A DNA stretch of 44,739 nucleotides from Saccharothrix deserti (GTDB lineage Bacteria; Actinomycetota; Actinomycetes; Mycobacteriales; Pseudonocardiaceae), in the NCBI RefSeq assembly GCF_009769385.1, contig NZ_ML775964.1:1-44739 (forward strand), given 5' to 3'. The position numbers were made by a program, and so were the translations under genes. Below, in pieces: positions 15,606-23,756 of the stretch (the stretch's first letter is position 1; every line of letters starts with the position of its first letter). The notes beneath the pieces are model-generated. The model saw only the letters and a list, made by a program, of their open reading frames with translations. It did not search any database and was not told the origin of the DNA.

Positions 15606-15962
15606 TCAACGCGTGGCTTGCTCGACGGCTTCAACGCGCGACCGCAAGGCCGCGACTTCGTCGCGAAGCTCACGCAGTTCAGCAAGCACGGCAGACGCAT
15701 CCGCCGTTAGCTCTCCATCCGCCGGCTTCGCTCTGACGAAGGTGCCGCGCCCACTGGTGGACTCAAGCACACCCTCATGTTGGAGCTGCTTCACCGCAGC
15801 ATGCACTGTCAGCTCAGCAACGCCGTACTCGTCAGCTAGCGCACGAAGCGACGGGATCTTCTTTCCCACTCCGAAGCCCTGTGCTTCGGTCATGATCCGC
15901 CGTCGTAGGTCATCTGCGATCTGCGCACCTAGCGGCCGCGCGTCCTGTCGATTGATCGGCAC
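15606..15962 (-). CDS. GntR-family regulator, short form (KorSA-like candidate)
   Basis: GTG at 15962, 118 residues. Winged helix of the GntR type: LGAQIADDLRRRIMTEAQGFGVGKKIPSLRALADEYGVAELTVHAAVKQLQHEGVLESTSGRGTFV. The usual effector domain is missing; instead a coiled coil (AVLAELRELRDEVAALRSRVEAVEQ) ends the protein and probably makes the dimer. In pSAM2 a GntR protein, KorSA, represses the transfer and replication genes. This one is divergent from the operon start at 16082 with a perfect palindrome between them, which fits the same job. Confidence 0.85.
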   Translation of the reverse strand: MPINRQDARPLGAQIADDLRRRIMTEAQGFGVGKKIPSLRALADEYGVAELTVHAAVKQLQHEGVLESTSGRGTFVRAKPADGELTADASAVLAELRELRDEVAALRSRVEAVEQATR

Positions 15963-16037
15963 CTCTCCAGGCTACGCCCAAACGCCCTAGCGCTCTATGG
16001 CACCACAAACGCAAGCTTGACGCCTACATGCACATGT

Positions 16038-16053
16038 GGCACCTTAGGGTGCC
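16038..16053. promoter_or_regulatory. Operator palindrome before the Y transfer operon
   Basis: GGCACC-TTAG-GGTGCC, extendable by one base pair each side (T…A). A half-site TATGGCACC lies at about 15994-16002, close to the GntR start. The location between the divergent gntR and the operon suggests that GntR binds here and controls both. Confidence 0.6.
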
Positions 16054-16081
16054 ATAAGGTGATTGACCGATAGGGGATCTG

Positions 16082-16435
16082 ATGAGCACCACGAAGCACT
16101 ACCCGGACAGCTTGACCCCGACGGCGCTTGCGCTGCTGGACGCGCAGGTGTCGGTGGAGATCGCGGCGTCGGCTGAGCCGACGTCGGGTCTGTTGGACGG
16201 TTCGGCGCGGGAGCGTCGGAACCGGCGAATCCTGGCCCGTGCGTTGAAGGGCATCACGCCGGAGTACGGCGTCACGGTCGCCCAGGCGGTGGCCGAGTTG
16301 GAGGAGGAGCCGCTGCCGGTGGTCGTGGCGACGGCGTTGCCCGCGCCGGTGTTCGGCAAGCGCAAGACCAAGGGCCGCAAGGCGCGCCGCGCCGCCGGCC
16401 GCCGCGCCGCCGCGGTTGTGAAGCAGGTCGCGTGA
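16082..16435 (+). CDS. Hypothetical element protein with basic tail (117 aa)
   Basis: First gene of the Y operon; ATG 16082 after GGGGA. The N-terminal half, LTPTALALLDAQVSVEIAA and RRNRRILARALKGITPEYGVTVAQAVAELEEE, is helical. The C-terminus is strongly basic (KRKTKGRKARRAAGRRAAAVVK), as in nucleic-acid-binding or membrane-surface proteins. I do not recognise a family. Coupled to the next gene by a TGATG overlap. Confidence 0.7.
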   Translation: MSTTKHYPDSLTPTALALLDAQVSVEIAASAEPTSGLLDGSARERRNRRILARALKGITPEYGVTVAQAVAELEEEPLPVVVATALPAPVFGKRKTKGRKARRAAGRRAAAVVKQVA

Positions 16436-16902
16436 TGGGCGACGAGGTTGCGGTGCGGGTGGAGTGGGCGCACGCCGATGTGGCGGCGCAGATCGCGCGG
16501 GCCGATGCGAAGGCGGGGATGTTGCTGCCGCTGTTCGGTGGTGTCCTGGCCGGTCTGGTCGCGTTGACGACGCGGTCGTTGCCGCTGGTCGCGGAGGTGT
16601 TCCTGTGGTTGGCGGCGGCTCCGGCGCTGGTCGCGGTGCTGTTGCTGTTGTCGGTGGTGCGTCCGCGGTTCGGCCGGCGTGACGACTACGGGTTTCCGTT
16701 CCTGGCCCGGTTCGCTGAGCGTCCGTCGGAGGTGTTGGCCGCGTTGGCCGACCAGCCGGGGGAGGTGGCGCGGGCGGTGGACGCGGTGCGGCTGGCGGTA
16801 CTGGCGCGCACGAAGTACCGGCGGGTGCGGTCGGCGGTGGATGCCCTGGTGGTGTCGCTGCTGCTGGTCGCGGTCGCGTTGACCCTGGTGGCGGTGGCGT
16901 GA
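16435..16902 (+). CDS. PycTM-like membrane protein (Pycsar effector family)
   Basis: 155 residues (GTG 16432 also possible). Layout: N-terminal helix with AQIARADAKAGMLLPLFGGVL, matching the ADxKA motif of the PycTM domain; a first helix pair (LFGGVLAGLVALTT, EVFLWLAAAPALVAVLLLLSVV) ending in RPRF; a cytosolic stretch FPFLARFAERPSEVLAALA; and DAVRLAVLARTKYRRVRSAVDALVVSLLLVAVALTLV closing with a last helix. In Pycsar systems such proteins damage the membrane when a uridylate or cytidylate cyclase makes cUMP or cCMP. No cyclase gene is nearby, so a different role in mating or exclusion is possible. Coupled on both sides by TGATG overlaps. Confidence 0.75.
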   Translation: MGDEVAVRVEWAHADVAAQIARADAKAGMLLPLFGGVLAGLVALTTRSLPLVAEVFLWLAAAPALVAVLLLLSVVRPRFGRRDDYGFPFLARFAERPSEVLAALADQPGEVARAVDAVRLAVLARTKYRRVRSAVDALVVSLLLVAVALTLVAVA

Positions 16903-17336
16903 TGGGTGTCCTGGCGGGTGCGGCGGCGGTGGCCGCCGTGGTGCTGGTGGAGCACGCCGACGTGCTGGACGTGTACGCCGTGGACCTGCGTGAGCTGCCG
17001 AAGTTCGACACGGGCGCGGTGGTGTCGTTGCAGATGAATCCCCGCCCCTCGGGGTCGTGTGCCGCGCCCCTGGGTGCGGTGGCTCGGGCCGCCGTGGCGC
17101 TGGGTTTCGACCACATCGCGCTCAAGCCGTACGGCGAGTATGTGCAGGTGGTGGCGGTGGGTGAGGTCGCCACTCCGGCGGGGTCGGCGCGGGTGGAGGC
17201 CTGGGACCACCTGACAGGCGACCACATCGGGCAGGCCGCCGCGATGCTGGGCGTCGCCCTGGACTGCGACACCGGCCCTGTGCACGTGGCCGTGGCCGAT
17301 GTGCTGCGCCTGGTCGAGTCACCGGCGGTGGCGTGA
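16902..17336 (+). CDS. Conserved AICE protein, paralogue of the 41681 gene (144 aa)
   Basis: ATG 16902 in a TGATG overlap. It shares its plan with the 138-residue product at 41681: a variable N-terminus, AVARAAVALGFDHIALKPYGEYVQVVAVGE, then ARVEAWDHLTGDHIGQAAAMLGVALD against VRVEVWDHLDLAQLITLAQVLGLVVD, and a final VADVLRLVE. The conserved VEAWDHL block and alternating strands and helices suggest a small alpha/beta fold. The family is known to me only as a recurrent hypothetical protein of actinomycete conjugative elements. It precedes the same type of RRQRL gene in both elements, so the two probably work together. Confidence 0.75.
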   Translation: MGVLAGAAAVAAVVLVEHADVLDVYAVDLRELPKFDTGAVVSLQMNPRPSGSCAAPLGAVARAAVALGFDHIALKPYGEYVQVVAVGEVATPAGSARVEAWDHLTGDHIGQAAAMLGVALDCDTGPVHVAVADVLRLVESPAVA

Positions 17337-17635
17337 TGAACCTCTACCGGTTGCGGGAGATGTTCCACGCGGCGTCCGGTGCGGCGGAGCGGGAGCGGGT
17401 TCGGGATCTGCTGCGTGAGGCGGGGTTCGGCGGGGTCGCGGACACGATCGGTCGGCGTGACCCGTCGGTGCCGGTGAAGTCCTACGAGCACACCGTCACC
17501 CGGTTCGGGTTGCTGCGTGCGGCGTTGGGTGCCCGGTTGCGGGCGCGGTGCGGCTTCGTGCTCGAAACAGACGGGCGAGTCGGGGACGGGCTGCCGTGGG
17601 CGGGTCCGTGTCCGGACTGCGCCGGGACGTCGTGA
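17336..17635 (+). CDS. Small hypothetical protein with C-terminal CxxC (99 aa)
   Basis: ATG 17336 in a TGATG overlap. Helical N-terminus ([28 protein letters not shown]), then an Arg-rich middle, and ending PCPDCAGTS. One CxxC plus a Cys in ARCGFVLE might bind a metal. No family recognised. Its counterpart is missing between the corresponding genes of element Z, so it is an insertion specific to Y. Confidence 0.65.
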   Translation: MNLYRLREMFHAASGAAERERVRDLLREAGFGGVADTIGRRDPSVPVKSYEHTVTRFGLLRAALGARLRARCGFVLETDGRVGDGLPWAGPCPDCAGTS

Positions 17636-17994
17636 TGGCGGGCAAGCGGTTCCCGTGGGTGTGGGTGGAGTCGGTGCCCTGGGCCACCGGCACGGTGCTC
17701 ACCCGCGGCACGGTGGACGGGTTGCCGCTGCTGACCTGGGGCCGCGCCCCGCGCGAGAAGTTGGCCACCCGCCGGCAGTTGCGGGCACGGGGGTTGCGGC
17801 CCGGTGGGGCCGATCCGGTCGCGGTGCTCTACGTGAAGCACCGCGCGTCCGGTCGGCGCAACTTCGCGAGCCTCTACCTGGTCAGCGCCGCCAAGCCCGT
17901 GCGGCCGATGACCCCAGCCCGGTGGGCCGCGCTGGACAAGGCCAACCGCGCCCGCCGCTCGCGCCGGTACACGCAGTACCGCCACGCCGCCTGA
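17635..17994 (+). CDS. RRQRL-motif protein (119 aa)
   Basis: ATG 17635 in a TGATG overlap. It carries [30 protein letters not shown], the hallmark of actinomycete RRQRL-motif proteins, followed by [28 protein letters not shown] and [22 protein letters not shown]. The relative at 42097 continues into a Cys-rich zinc-binding tail (HCVVGPLKQCRDC); here the protein ends in [10 protein letters not shown] without it, so this copy is a short form lacking the metal site. Role unknown; found on many conjugative elements near spread and transfer genes. Confidence 0.78.
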   Translation: MAGKRFPWVWVESVPWATGTVLTRGTVDGLPLLTWGRAPREKLATRRQLRARGLRPGGADPVAVLYVKHRASGRRNFASLYLVSAAKPVRPMTPARWAALDKANRARRSRRYTQYRHAA

Positions 17995-18041
17995 CCACTC
18001 TGTTTCCCTTGCGCACCAACACTTCTGAGGAGATCACTGCT

Positions 18042-18503
18042 GTGAAGGACAACAACGCCTCCATCACCACCGACATGGTCCTGTTCGCCCCGGACACCGC
18101 CGGGACGTGGCGGGTGCTGCTGATCGAGCGCGGTCACGCCCCGTTCGCGGGTCGATGGGCGCTGCCCGGTGGCTACGTCGACCCGCACGAGACCTTCGCC
18201 ACCGCCGCCGTGCGGGAGCTGGCCGAGGAGACCGGCGTCGGTGAACCGGAGCAGTTCGAGCAGGTGGGCATCTACGACGCCCCGAACCGCGACCCGCGCG
18301 GCCGTGTCGTGTCGGTGGCGTTCGCGGCGGTGCTGGACCACCTGCCGGACGCCGTCGGTGGTGACGACGCCCGACAGGCCCGCTGGTGGCCGGTTGCCGA
18401 CGTGCTGGCCGAGGACTTCGGGCCGTTGGCGTTCGACCACGACCAGATCGTCACCGACGCCGTGGACCTGCTCATGCAGAACGGCATCACCCTCGTGCAC
18501 TGA
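18042..18503 (+). CDS. Nudix hydrolase (Pif-like candidate)
   Basis: GTG 18042 with GAGGAG 10 nt upstream; 153 residues. The Nudix box is complete: GGYVDPHE, then a helix ending in RELAEETG (about residues 42-65), the Mg-binding signature for nucleoside-diphosphate-linked substrates. The start [37 protein letters not shown] and the WWPVADV segment suit an ADP-ribose or NADH pyrophosphatase-type member. In pSAM2 the Nudix protein Pif gives immunity by blocking redundant transfer between cells that already hold the element. The same place within a transfer operon makes this role likely but unproven. Confidence 0.88.
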   Translation: MKDNNASITTDMVLFAPDTAGTWRVLLIERGHAPFAGRWALPGGYVDPHETFATAAVRELAEETGVGEPEQFEQVGIYDAPNRDPRGRVVSVAFAAVLDHLPDAVGGDDARQARWWPVADVLAEDFGPLAFDHDQIVTDAVDLLMQNGITLVH

Positions 18504-18509
18504 TTTCGC

Positions 18510-18554
18510 CCGGACCGGCGGCCCCACTCCGGCAAGAGAACGCCGCCGGTCCGG
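18510..18554 (+). terminator. Hairpin after the Nudix gene
   Basis: CCGGACCGGCGGC (18510-18522) and GCCGCCGGTCCGG (18542-18554), 13 perfect base pairs starting seven bases after the stop. No T-run, so possibly partial termination or RNA stabilisation between the regulatory block and the spread genes. Confidence 0.6.
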
Positions 18555-18601
18555 TCCACCCCAACGCCGCACCCGTGGGTGCGGGTCAGGAGAGATCAAG
18601 C

Positions 18602-19561
18602 ATGTCCGAGAGGACACCGCAACACCAGACGACCACCCCGGACTTCACCGCCGCGAACTTCCCCACGCCGCACCTGGCGTTGCGCGGCACCGCCGACGAA
18701 CCGCAGGTGCGCGCGTTTGCCGACGAACAGGCCCGCGCCGCGCGGCAGATCCACGCCCACGTGGCCCCCGGCCTGGCAGGGCTGACCATCGCCGGGCGCG
18801 TGGCGACGTTGACCACCGCCTACGACGCCGTGGTGCGGTGGCGGCGCGCGGTGGCCGCCGTTGCCGAGGACGCCCGTTACGACGCCGCCGGGCGTCCGTC
18901 GGCGGAGCGGTTTGCGGTGACGTTGGAGCAGGGCGGCCCGAACTACGACCGGTTGGGCGTGGTGGGCCGGTTCCGACGCGGGTCGCGGTGGGACGCGACC
19001 ACCCGGACGTTCGTCGGCGGTGAGGAGACCCCGGCCAGCCGGATTCTGGCTGCCTACGGGGAGGCCGCGCTGCGGCGGTTCGACGTCGAAGTGCCCTTCG
19101 TCGACACGTTGCTCAACCGGGTCGCGCTGCCGGTCCGTGGCGGCATCGTGCGGGGCAACGCGCTCGTGCGCCGCGCTGCCGCCCGACGTGTCGCCGTGGA
19201 GTTGGCGGAGCGGGTCACGGCGCGGCAGGGCACCGCACGGGTGGAGACCGGTGGTGAGCTGCTGTACGCGGTCACGGCCGACGCCTGGGCGCGCCGGATG
19301 CTCTTCACCGAGGCGATGACCGTGTTGGCCACCGCCGACTACGGGGACTGGACGGCGTGGTGGAACGCCGCCTACCTGCTCTACCAGGCACCCCGATTCA
19401 AGAAGGGTTCCGACGCGGTCAACCGGGTGTTCCTCGTCGCGGTCGGTGCCGCCCTGTTGGGGCAGCCGCCCGTGGTGCCGCAGGACATCGACCTGCGGTG
19501 CATGGTGCTGGGGCAGGCCACGGTCACCGCCACGCCGTTGCTGTGCGGGGGTGCCCGATGA
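18602..19561 (+). CDS. Hypothetical AICE protein (319 aa)
   Basis: ATG 18602 with AGGAGAG upstream. Mostly helical with no membrane segment; recognisable stretches are VRAFADEQARAARQIHAHVAPGLAGL, YDRLGVVGRFRRGSRWDATTRTFVGG and WTAWWNAAYLLYQAPRFKKGSDAVNRVFLVAVGAALL. It is Arg-rich in the middle (RGNALVRRAAARRVAVELAERVTARQG). No catalytic motif seen and no named family recognised. It heads the spread/translocase block and is joined to the next gene by an ATGA overlap, so it is probably part of the mating machinery or its control. Confidence 0.7.
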   Translation: MSERTPQHQTTTPDFTAANFPTPHLALRGTADEPQVRAFADEQARAARQIHAHVAPGLAGLTIAGRVATLTTAYDAVVRWRRAVAAVAEDARYDAAGRPSAERFAVTLEQGGPNYDRLGVVGRFRRGSRWDATTRTFVGGEETPASRILAAYGEAALRRFDVEVPFVDTLLNRVALPVRGGIVRGNALVRRAAARRVAVELAERVTARQGTARVETGGELLYAVTADAWARRMLFTEAMTVLATADYGDWTAWWNAAYLLYQAPRFKKGSDAVNRVFLVAVGAALLGQPPVVPQDIDLRCMVLGQATVTATPLLCGGAR

Positions 19562-19830
19562 CCATCCCCACTCCCTTGCTGCTGCTGGTCGGCGTGCTGG
19601 CCCTGGTCGCGGTGGTCGTGCTGTGGAAGCTGCTGGCCACCGCCGGGCTGATCGGCCTTGCGCAGTGGGTCGTGATCACCCAGACCGAGGACCCGACCGC
19701 CGTGCTGGTGGTGGTCGGTGTGCCCGCCCTGGTGCTGGCGGTGCTGATCCGCCGCGCCGCAACCCGCACCGGCCACCGCGCCGGACTGCTGTTCCCCCGT
19801 TCCGCCCGCCGACTGGAGGTGACCCGATGA
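19558..19830 (+). CDS. Small membrane protein, spread-type candidate (90 aa)
   Basis: ATG 19558 (ATGA overlap). Two membrane helices: PTPLLLLVGVLALVAVVVLWKLLATAGLIGLAQWVVI and TAVLVVVGVPALVLAVLI, with a basic C-terminus RRAATRTGHRAGLLFPRSARRLE. Size and layout match the small Spd proteins of Streptomyces plasmids and AICEs, which with TraB spread the element through the mycelium. The assignment rests on position between the 319-aa gene and the SpdB-like gene and on topology, not on a motif. Confidence 0.7.
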   Translation: MTIPTPLLLLVGVLALVAVVVLWKLLATAGLIGLAQWVVITQTEDPTAVLVVVGVPALVLAVLIRRAATRTGHRAGLLFPRSARRLEVTR

Positions 19831-20942
19831 GCACGACCACCCTGCCCCTGCCCGGTCCCGACGAGTCCGACCCGTTCGCCGCCGCCGTGGCGGAGCTGGA
19901 GCGTTACGTCGCCGCCGCCGCGCCCGCCATCCCCGACCAGACCGTGCCCGCGTCCGTCGACCACGACGAGGACCCGGCCGACGACGAGGGCCCGGCGGCC
20001 GGGGAGACCCGGCGGGTGCAGCGGCTGTCCGCCGAGGTGGCCGAGGCACACAGGCTGTTGGCGTTGCAGGGTGACACCGCGCCGCTGCTGGTGGACACCA
20101 AGCGGGTGCGCAAGGCGCTCAAGCGCTCGCACGAGGCCGCGCGTCTGCACACCCTGGGGCAGAACCCGATGGCGCGGGCGTGGCAGGCCGCGCGCGTGCG
20201 CCTGGTGCTCACCGTCGTCGCCCTGGTGGCGTTGGTCGGCGCGCTGGGGTGGTCCACCACCGGGGTGCACCACACCCTGACCATGGGCATGACCGGGCGT
20301 GGCGCGGCGTGGTGGGGCGCGTGGGCGGTGGAGCCGGTCATCTCCGCCGTCCTGCTGGTGGTGGTCGGGGCGAAGGCGTTCCTGACCACCAGGGGCCGCG
20401 CCCTGCGCCACCCGCACCTGACCCGCGTGGAGTTCGGCGCACTCGGCGTGACGCTGACGCTGAACGTCTGGCCCTACCTGCCGGTCGTCGCCGTGGACTT
20501 CGCGCCGATGACCCTGCTGGCTCACGCCATCGGCCCTCTGGTGGCGGTCGGCGCGGTCACCGTCCTGCCGATCATCTGGGACGGCTTCGCGCGCCTGGAC
20601 CACACCGCCGGCACCCGCGCCGACACCACGCCCGCCGGCCGGTCCACCCCGGCCCGTCCGCCGTCGGTGCACCCCGCCGACGGCGGCACCGACAGCCCGA
20701 CCGGTCCGGTCCCGGTGATCGCCACCGGCACCCCTGACACCCCGATCGTTCAGGCAGAACTGTCCGCGCGGGCCGCCGCGCTGCTGCCCCGACTGCGTGC
20801 CGCCATCGCGGCCGGTGACCTGCCGCCCACCGCGTCGGCCAGCGCCATCCGCGCGCACCTGCGCTGCGGCAGCGAGTACGCCCGCGAACTGCGCAACGCC
20901 CTGACCGACCCCACCCGACAGACCCGACCCGAGACGAGGTGA
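19827..20942 (+). CDS. SpdB/DUF2637-like membrane protein (371 aa)
   Basis: ATG 19827 in an ATGA overlap. An acidic N-terminus (FAAAVAELERYVAAAAP…DHDEDPADDEG) leads to helices at about residues 130-260: LVLTVVALVALVGALGWSTTG, AWAVEPVISAVLLVVVGAKAFL, LGVTLTLNVWPYLPVVAVDF, and AIGPLVAVGAVTVLPIIWD. A Pro/Thr linker follows, then a C-terminal winged-helix-like segment (ARAAALLPRLRAAIAAGDLPPTASASAIRAHLRCGSEYARELRNAL). Four helices plus a C-terminal HTH is the pattern of DUF2637/SpdB proteins, and the 43147 product of element Z has the same plan. SpdB partners TraB in spreading. It directly precedes traB. Confidence 0.72.
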   Translation: MSTTTLPLPGPDESDPFAAAVAELERYVAAAAPAIPDQTVPASVDHDEDPADDEGPAAGETRRVQRLSAEVAEAHRLLALQGDTAPLLVDTKRVRKALKRSHEAARLHTLGQNPMARAWQAARVRLVLTVVALVALVGALGWSTTGVHHTLTMGMTGRGAAWWGAWAVEPVISAVLLVVVGAKAFLTTRGRALRHPHLTRVEFGALGVTLTLNVWPYLPVVAVDFAPMTLLAHAIGPLVAVGAVTVLPIIWDGFARLDHTAGTRADTTPAGRSTPARPPSVHPADGGTDSPTGPVPVIATGTPDTPIVQAELSARAAALLPRLRAAIAAGDLPPTASASAIRAHLRCGSEYARELRNALTDPTRQTRPETR

Positions 20943-20946
20943 CCCG

Positions 20947-23235
20947 ATGAGCACCACCGCCCACGACCACGACGAGCACGACGACCGGGAGGACGCCAAG
21001 GTGTTCGCGCTGCCGGTGCGCCACGCCGACGCCGTGCGCGCCGCCGCCGGGCCAGCCGAGGCCGCCCCGGCGGCGTCGGGTACCGGGCTGGAGCCGGACG
21101 CCGCCGTCGTCGGGGAGCTGCTGACCGACGAGGAGTCCGCGGAGCTGGACCGCCGCCTTGCCGCACAGTCGGTGCGGGAGCGGGCGGGGGAGTTGGTGCG
21201 CGTGGTGCGCGCCAACCCGACGGCGGGCAGGGCCGCCAAGGGCGCGCGGGTCGCGGCACGGGCGGGGTGGACGGTGGCGCAGGGCCACGTCTCGTGGACC
21301 CGCCGCGCGGCGCAGGCCATGACCTACGGGCACGTGCGCGAGCAGGTCCGGCTTGCCCAGCTCGCCGGGGACTCCGTCGCGCTGGCGGAGTGGACCGAGC
21401 GGTTGAACATGCTCAAGAACGGGCGCGCGGAGCGGATGCGTGCCCTGCCCGGCACCCTGTGGGCCGGTCTGAAGGCGTTGATGTTCGCGGTGACGGTGCT
21501 GGCCGGTGTGCTGCTGATCTGCGGCGTGGTCATCCAGCTCACCCCCGGCGGGTGGGACTGGGGCACCTGGTGGGCCATGTTGGGCGACATCGCGGGCGTG
21601 GTCGGCGTGCTGGCCACCGTCGTGGTGCAGCTGCTGGTGTGGGGTGCGGCCCCGGCCCTGTTGGTCGCGGCGTGGCGGGAAGGGCGCCGGTCGGCGATGG
21701 TGCCGCGCTGGCTGATCAGCGAGCAGGAGCGGGCGGAGATGGACTCCGAGATCACCCCGGACCTGATCACCAGGGCACTCGCGCACGTCAAGGTCACCGC
21801 CCTGACGGCGTTCCTCAAGCAGGGCGGGCAGCTGGAGTACCTGACCCAGCCGCGCGAGCAGGGCGGCGGCACCTACACCCAGATCAAACTCCCGCTGGGC
21901 GTGATCGCGGCCGAACTGCTCGACAGCAGGAAGGCCGAGCTGCTGGCCGGCAACCTCGGGCGGCACAAGCACGAGGTGTGGCCCCAGCGCGACCCCGCCG
22001 CCGACGCCCGCGTGCTGGACCTGTGGATCGCGGACAAGGGCACGATGGACAAGCCCGCCCCGCCGTGGCCGCTGCTGGACGACGGCGAGTTCGACGTCTT
22101 CCGCGACCGGCTCCCGTTCGGCGTGACCATGCGCCAGGAGCAGATCGGCGTGGGCATGCTGCAGAAGCACTGGCTGACCGGCGCGACGTCCAAGCAGGGC
22201 AAGTCCACCGTGATGCGGTTGACCGCGCTGGGCGTGGCGCTGGACCCGACCGTCGAGTTGCACGTGGCCGACCTCAAGGGCGACGGGGACTGGAAGATGT
22301 TCATCCCCCGCGCCGCCACCTACATCGAAGGCTCCACCCCGGAGGACGCCGAAGCCACCTGCGAGATGCTCGAAGCCCTGGTGGAGGAGATGGAACGCCG
22401 CTACCAGGCCAAATCCGACCAGGGCATCGTCGGGCCGATCACCCGCGAGATCTCCCGCCGCAAGGGCTCCGGCTTCCACCCGATCTACGGCTACGTCGAC
22501 GAGTGCCAGGTGCTCTACGGCGCGGAGCACCCCGTCGGCGGCACCAAGGCCGACGCCCGCGCGGTCAAGGCCGCCAAGCGCCTGCACGACCAGGCCCGCG
22601 CGGTGAACATCCACCTGCACCAGGCCACCCAGCGACCCGACGACCGCACCCTTCCCGGCCGTGTCCGTGAGGGCGCGCACGTGCGGTGCGCGCTGCACGT
22701 GCCCAACGAGAACACCGCCCGCATGATCCTGGCCGACGCCGTGGACCGCGGGGCACGCCCGCAGGACCTGCGCGCCGGAGCCGACGCCGGAACCGTCGTG
22801 GCCACCGGCGAAGTCGAGGACATCCCCGCAGGTCAGGCGTTCGTCATCACCCGCACCCACTACGTGTCCACCAAGGAGGCATACGGCGTCATCGACCGCG
22901 CCATGAAGATCATGGCCCGCTACGGCCGCACCGTCGACCCCGCCACCGACACCACCGAACCCGCCGCCCCCGTCGACCACCTGGCCGACATCGAACACGC
23001 CATGCGCGACGAGGCCCGCACCCGCACCACCGTGGTCCTGGCCCGCCTGATCGAGGACAACCCCGCCGTCTACGAGACCTGGAACGCCGAACGCCTGGCG
23101 GAGGAACTGCGCCGCTGGCACATCCCCGTCGTCAAGAGCAGCAACAAGGTCATCAAGGCCGACGACGTCCGGACCGCCATCACTCGCCGTGACAACGGCG
23201 AGCTGCCCGACGACCACGACGACACCGCGGAGTAG
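20947..23235 (+). CDS. traB: FtsK/SpoIIIE-type DNA translocase (TraB)
   Basis: 762 residues, ATG 20947 after GAGGTG. Two membrane helices (about 178-200, VTVLAGVLLICGVVIQL, and 215-243, VLATVVVQLLVWGAAPALLVAAW), the motor domain with Walker A GATSKQGKST (about 413-422), HVADLKGDGDW, Walker B GYVDECQVLYG (near 515), and HLHQATQRPD. The C-terminal 70 residues (ARLIEDNPAVYETWNAERLAEELRRWHIP) form a winged helix, which in TraB proteins reads the 8-bp clt repeats. TraB assembles a hexameric pore and moves double-stranded element DNA between hyphae. A repeat-rich region directly downstream is the best nearby clt candidate. Confidence 0.93.
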   Translation: MSTTAHDHDEHDDREDAKVFALPVRHADAVRAAAGPAEAAPAASGTGLEPDAAVVGELLTDEESAELDRRLAAQSVRERAGELVRVVRANPTAGRAAKGARVAARAGWTVAQGHVSWTRRAAQAMTYGHVREQVRLAQLAGDSVALAEWTERLNMLKNGRAERMRALPGTLWAGLKALMFAVTVLAGVLLICGVVIQLTPGGWDWGTWWAMLGDIAGVVGVLATVVVQLLVWGAAPALLVAAWREGRRSAMVPRWLISEQERAEMDSEITPDLITRALAHVKVTALTAFLKQGGQLEYLTQPREQGGGTYTQIKLPLGVIAAELLDSRKAELLAGNLGRHKHEVWPQRDPAADARVLDLWIADKGTMDKPAPPWPLLDDGEFDVFRDRLPFGVTMRQEQIGVGMLQKHWLTGATSKQGKSTVMRLTALGVALDPTVELHVADLKGDGDWKMFIPRAATYIEGSTPEDAEATCEMLEALVEEMERRYQAKSDQGIVGPITREISRRKGSGFHPIYGYVDECQVLYGAEHPVGGTKADARAVKAAKRLHDQARAVNIHLHQATQRPDDRTLPGRVREGAHVRCALHVPNENTARMILADAVDRGARPQDLRAGADAGTVVATGEVEDIPAGQAFVITRTHYVSTKEAYGVIDRAMKIMARYGRTVDPATDTTEPAAPVDHLADIEHAMRDEARTRTTVVLARLIEDNPAVYETWNAERLAEELRRWHIPVVKSSNKVIKADDVRTAITRRDNGELPDDHDDTAE

Positions 23236-23261
23236 GCCCTTCGCGCCCCGCGGACACGCGC

Positions 23262-23375
23262 GGGACCCCTCACGGGACCCCACCCGATCCACGGGACTTG
23301 TCCCGCCGGGGGTCCCGTGAGGGGGTCCCGCACGATCACCAGCACAAACCGCCGTTACGGGACCCTGGGACCCCT
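23262..23375. repeat. GGGACC-rich inverted repeats behind traB (clt candidate)
   Basis: GGGACCCCTCACGGGACCCC (23262-23281) faces its complement at 23308-23329 with one extra G; inside lies a perfect CGGGAC-TT-GTCCCG hairpin (23292-23305), and more GGGACC copies follow to about 23375. Non-coding. clt loci for TraB binding lie close to traB and consist of short repeats. It could equally be a strong terminator of the traB transcript. Confidence 0.5.
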
Positions 23376-23537
23376 GCCCCGGGCACCAGCGGAAACCGCC
23401 TCCACAGCCCCGACGGGCACCCCGCACCGGGTCCCACACCACGTTCGACACCGCCGCGCCGGCACCCCGCATCACCGCCCGCGCGCCACCCCCGCACACC
23501 CACACATCGTCACACACAGTCACGAAAGAGGTTCGTC

Positions 23538-23699
23538 ATGGCCAAGCCCGTCGCGCACATCGGCACCCGCTCGTGGTGGGACGGCCGCGTCAAGACCCGG
23601 TGCGGCCGGACCATCCCCGACAGCGACCGCGTCTGGTTCCCGACGCTGTCCGGCTACACCATCTGCCCCGCCTGCGCCGCCGCCCGGCGCGGCCGGTGA
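23538..23699 (+). CDS. Small zinc-finger-like protein (53 aa)
   Basis: ATG 23538 after AAAGAGG. MAKPVAHIGTRSWWDGRVKTRCGRTIPDSDRVWFPTLSGYTICPACAAARRGR in outline: His8, Cys22 and the pair CPAC near 43-46 could hold one zinc. Such short Cys/His proteins are frequent on actinomycete elements and phages. No specific family assigned. It follows the inverted-repeat region and begins the second half of the operon. Confidence 0.7.
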   Translation: MAKPVAHIGTRSWWDGRVKTRCGRTIPDSDRVWFPTLSGYTICPACAAARRGR

Positions 23700-23756
23700 C
23701 CGGCCACATGCGACACACCACCGGCCGGAAACCCCAGCACAGCAAGGGGACGTGAC

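Noticed and set aside
15995..17491. A 498-residue open frame on the minus strand
   Set aside because: Pro/Thr/Arg-rich shadow of the coupled plus-strand operon at 16082-17635, whose genes overlap by TGATG.
20572..23523. A 983-residue open frame on the minus strand
   Set aside because: It is the antisense shadow of traB and the SpdB-like gene: Gly/Asp/Val-rich composition, no ribosome site and no domain.
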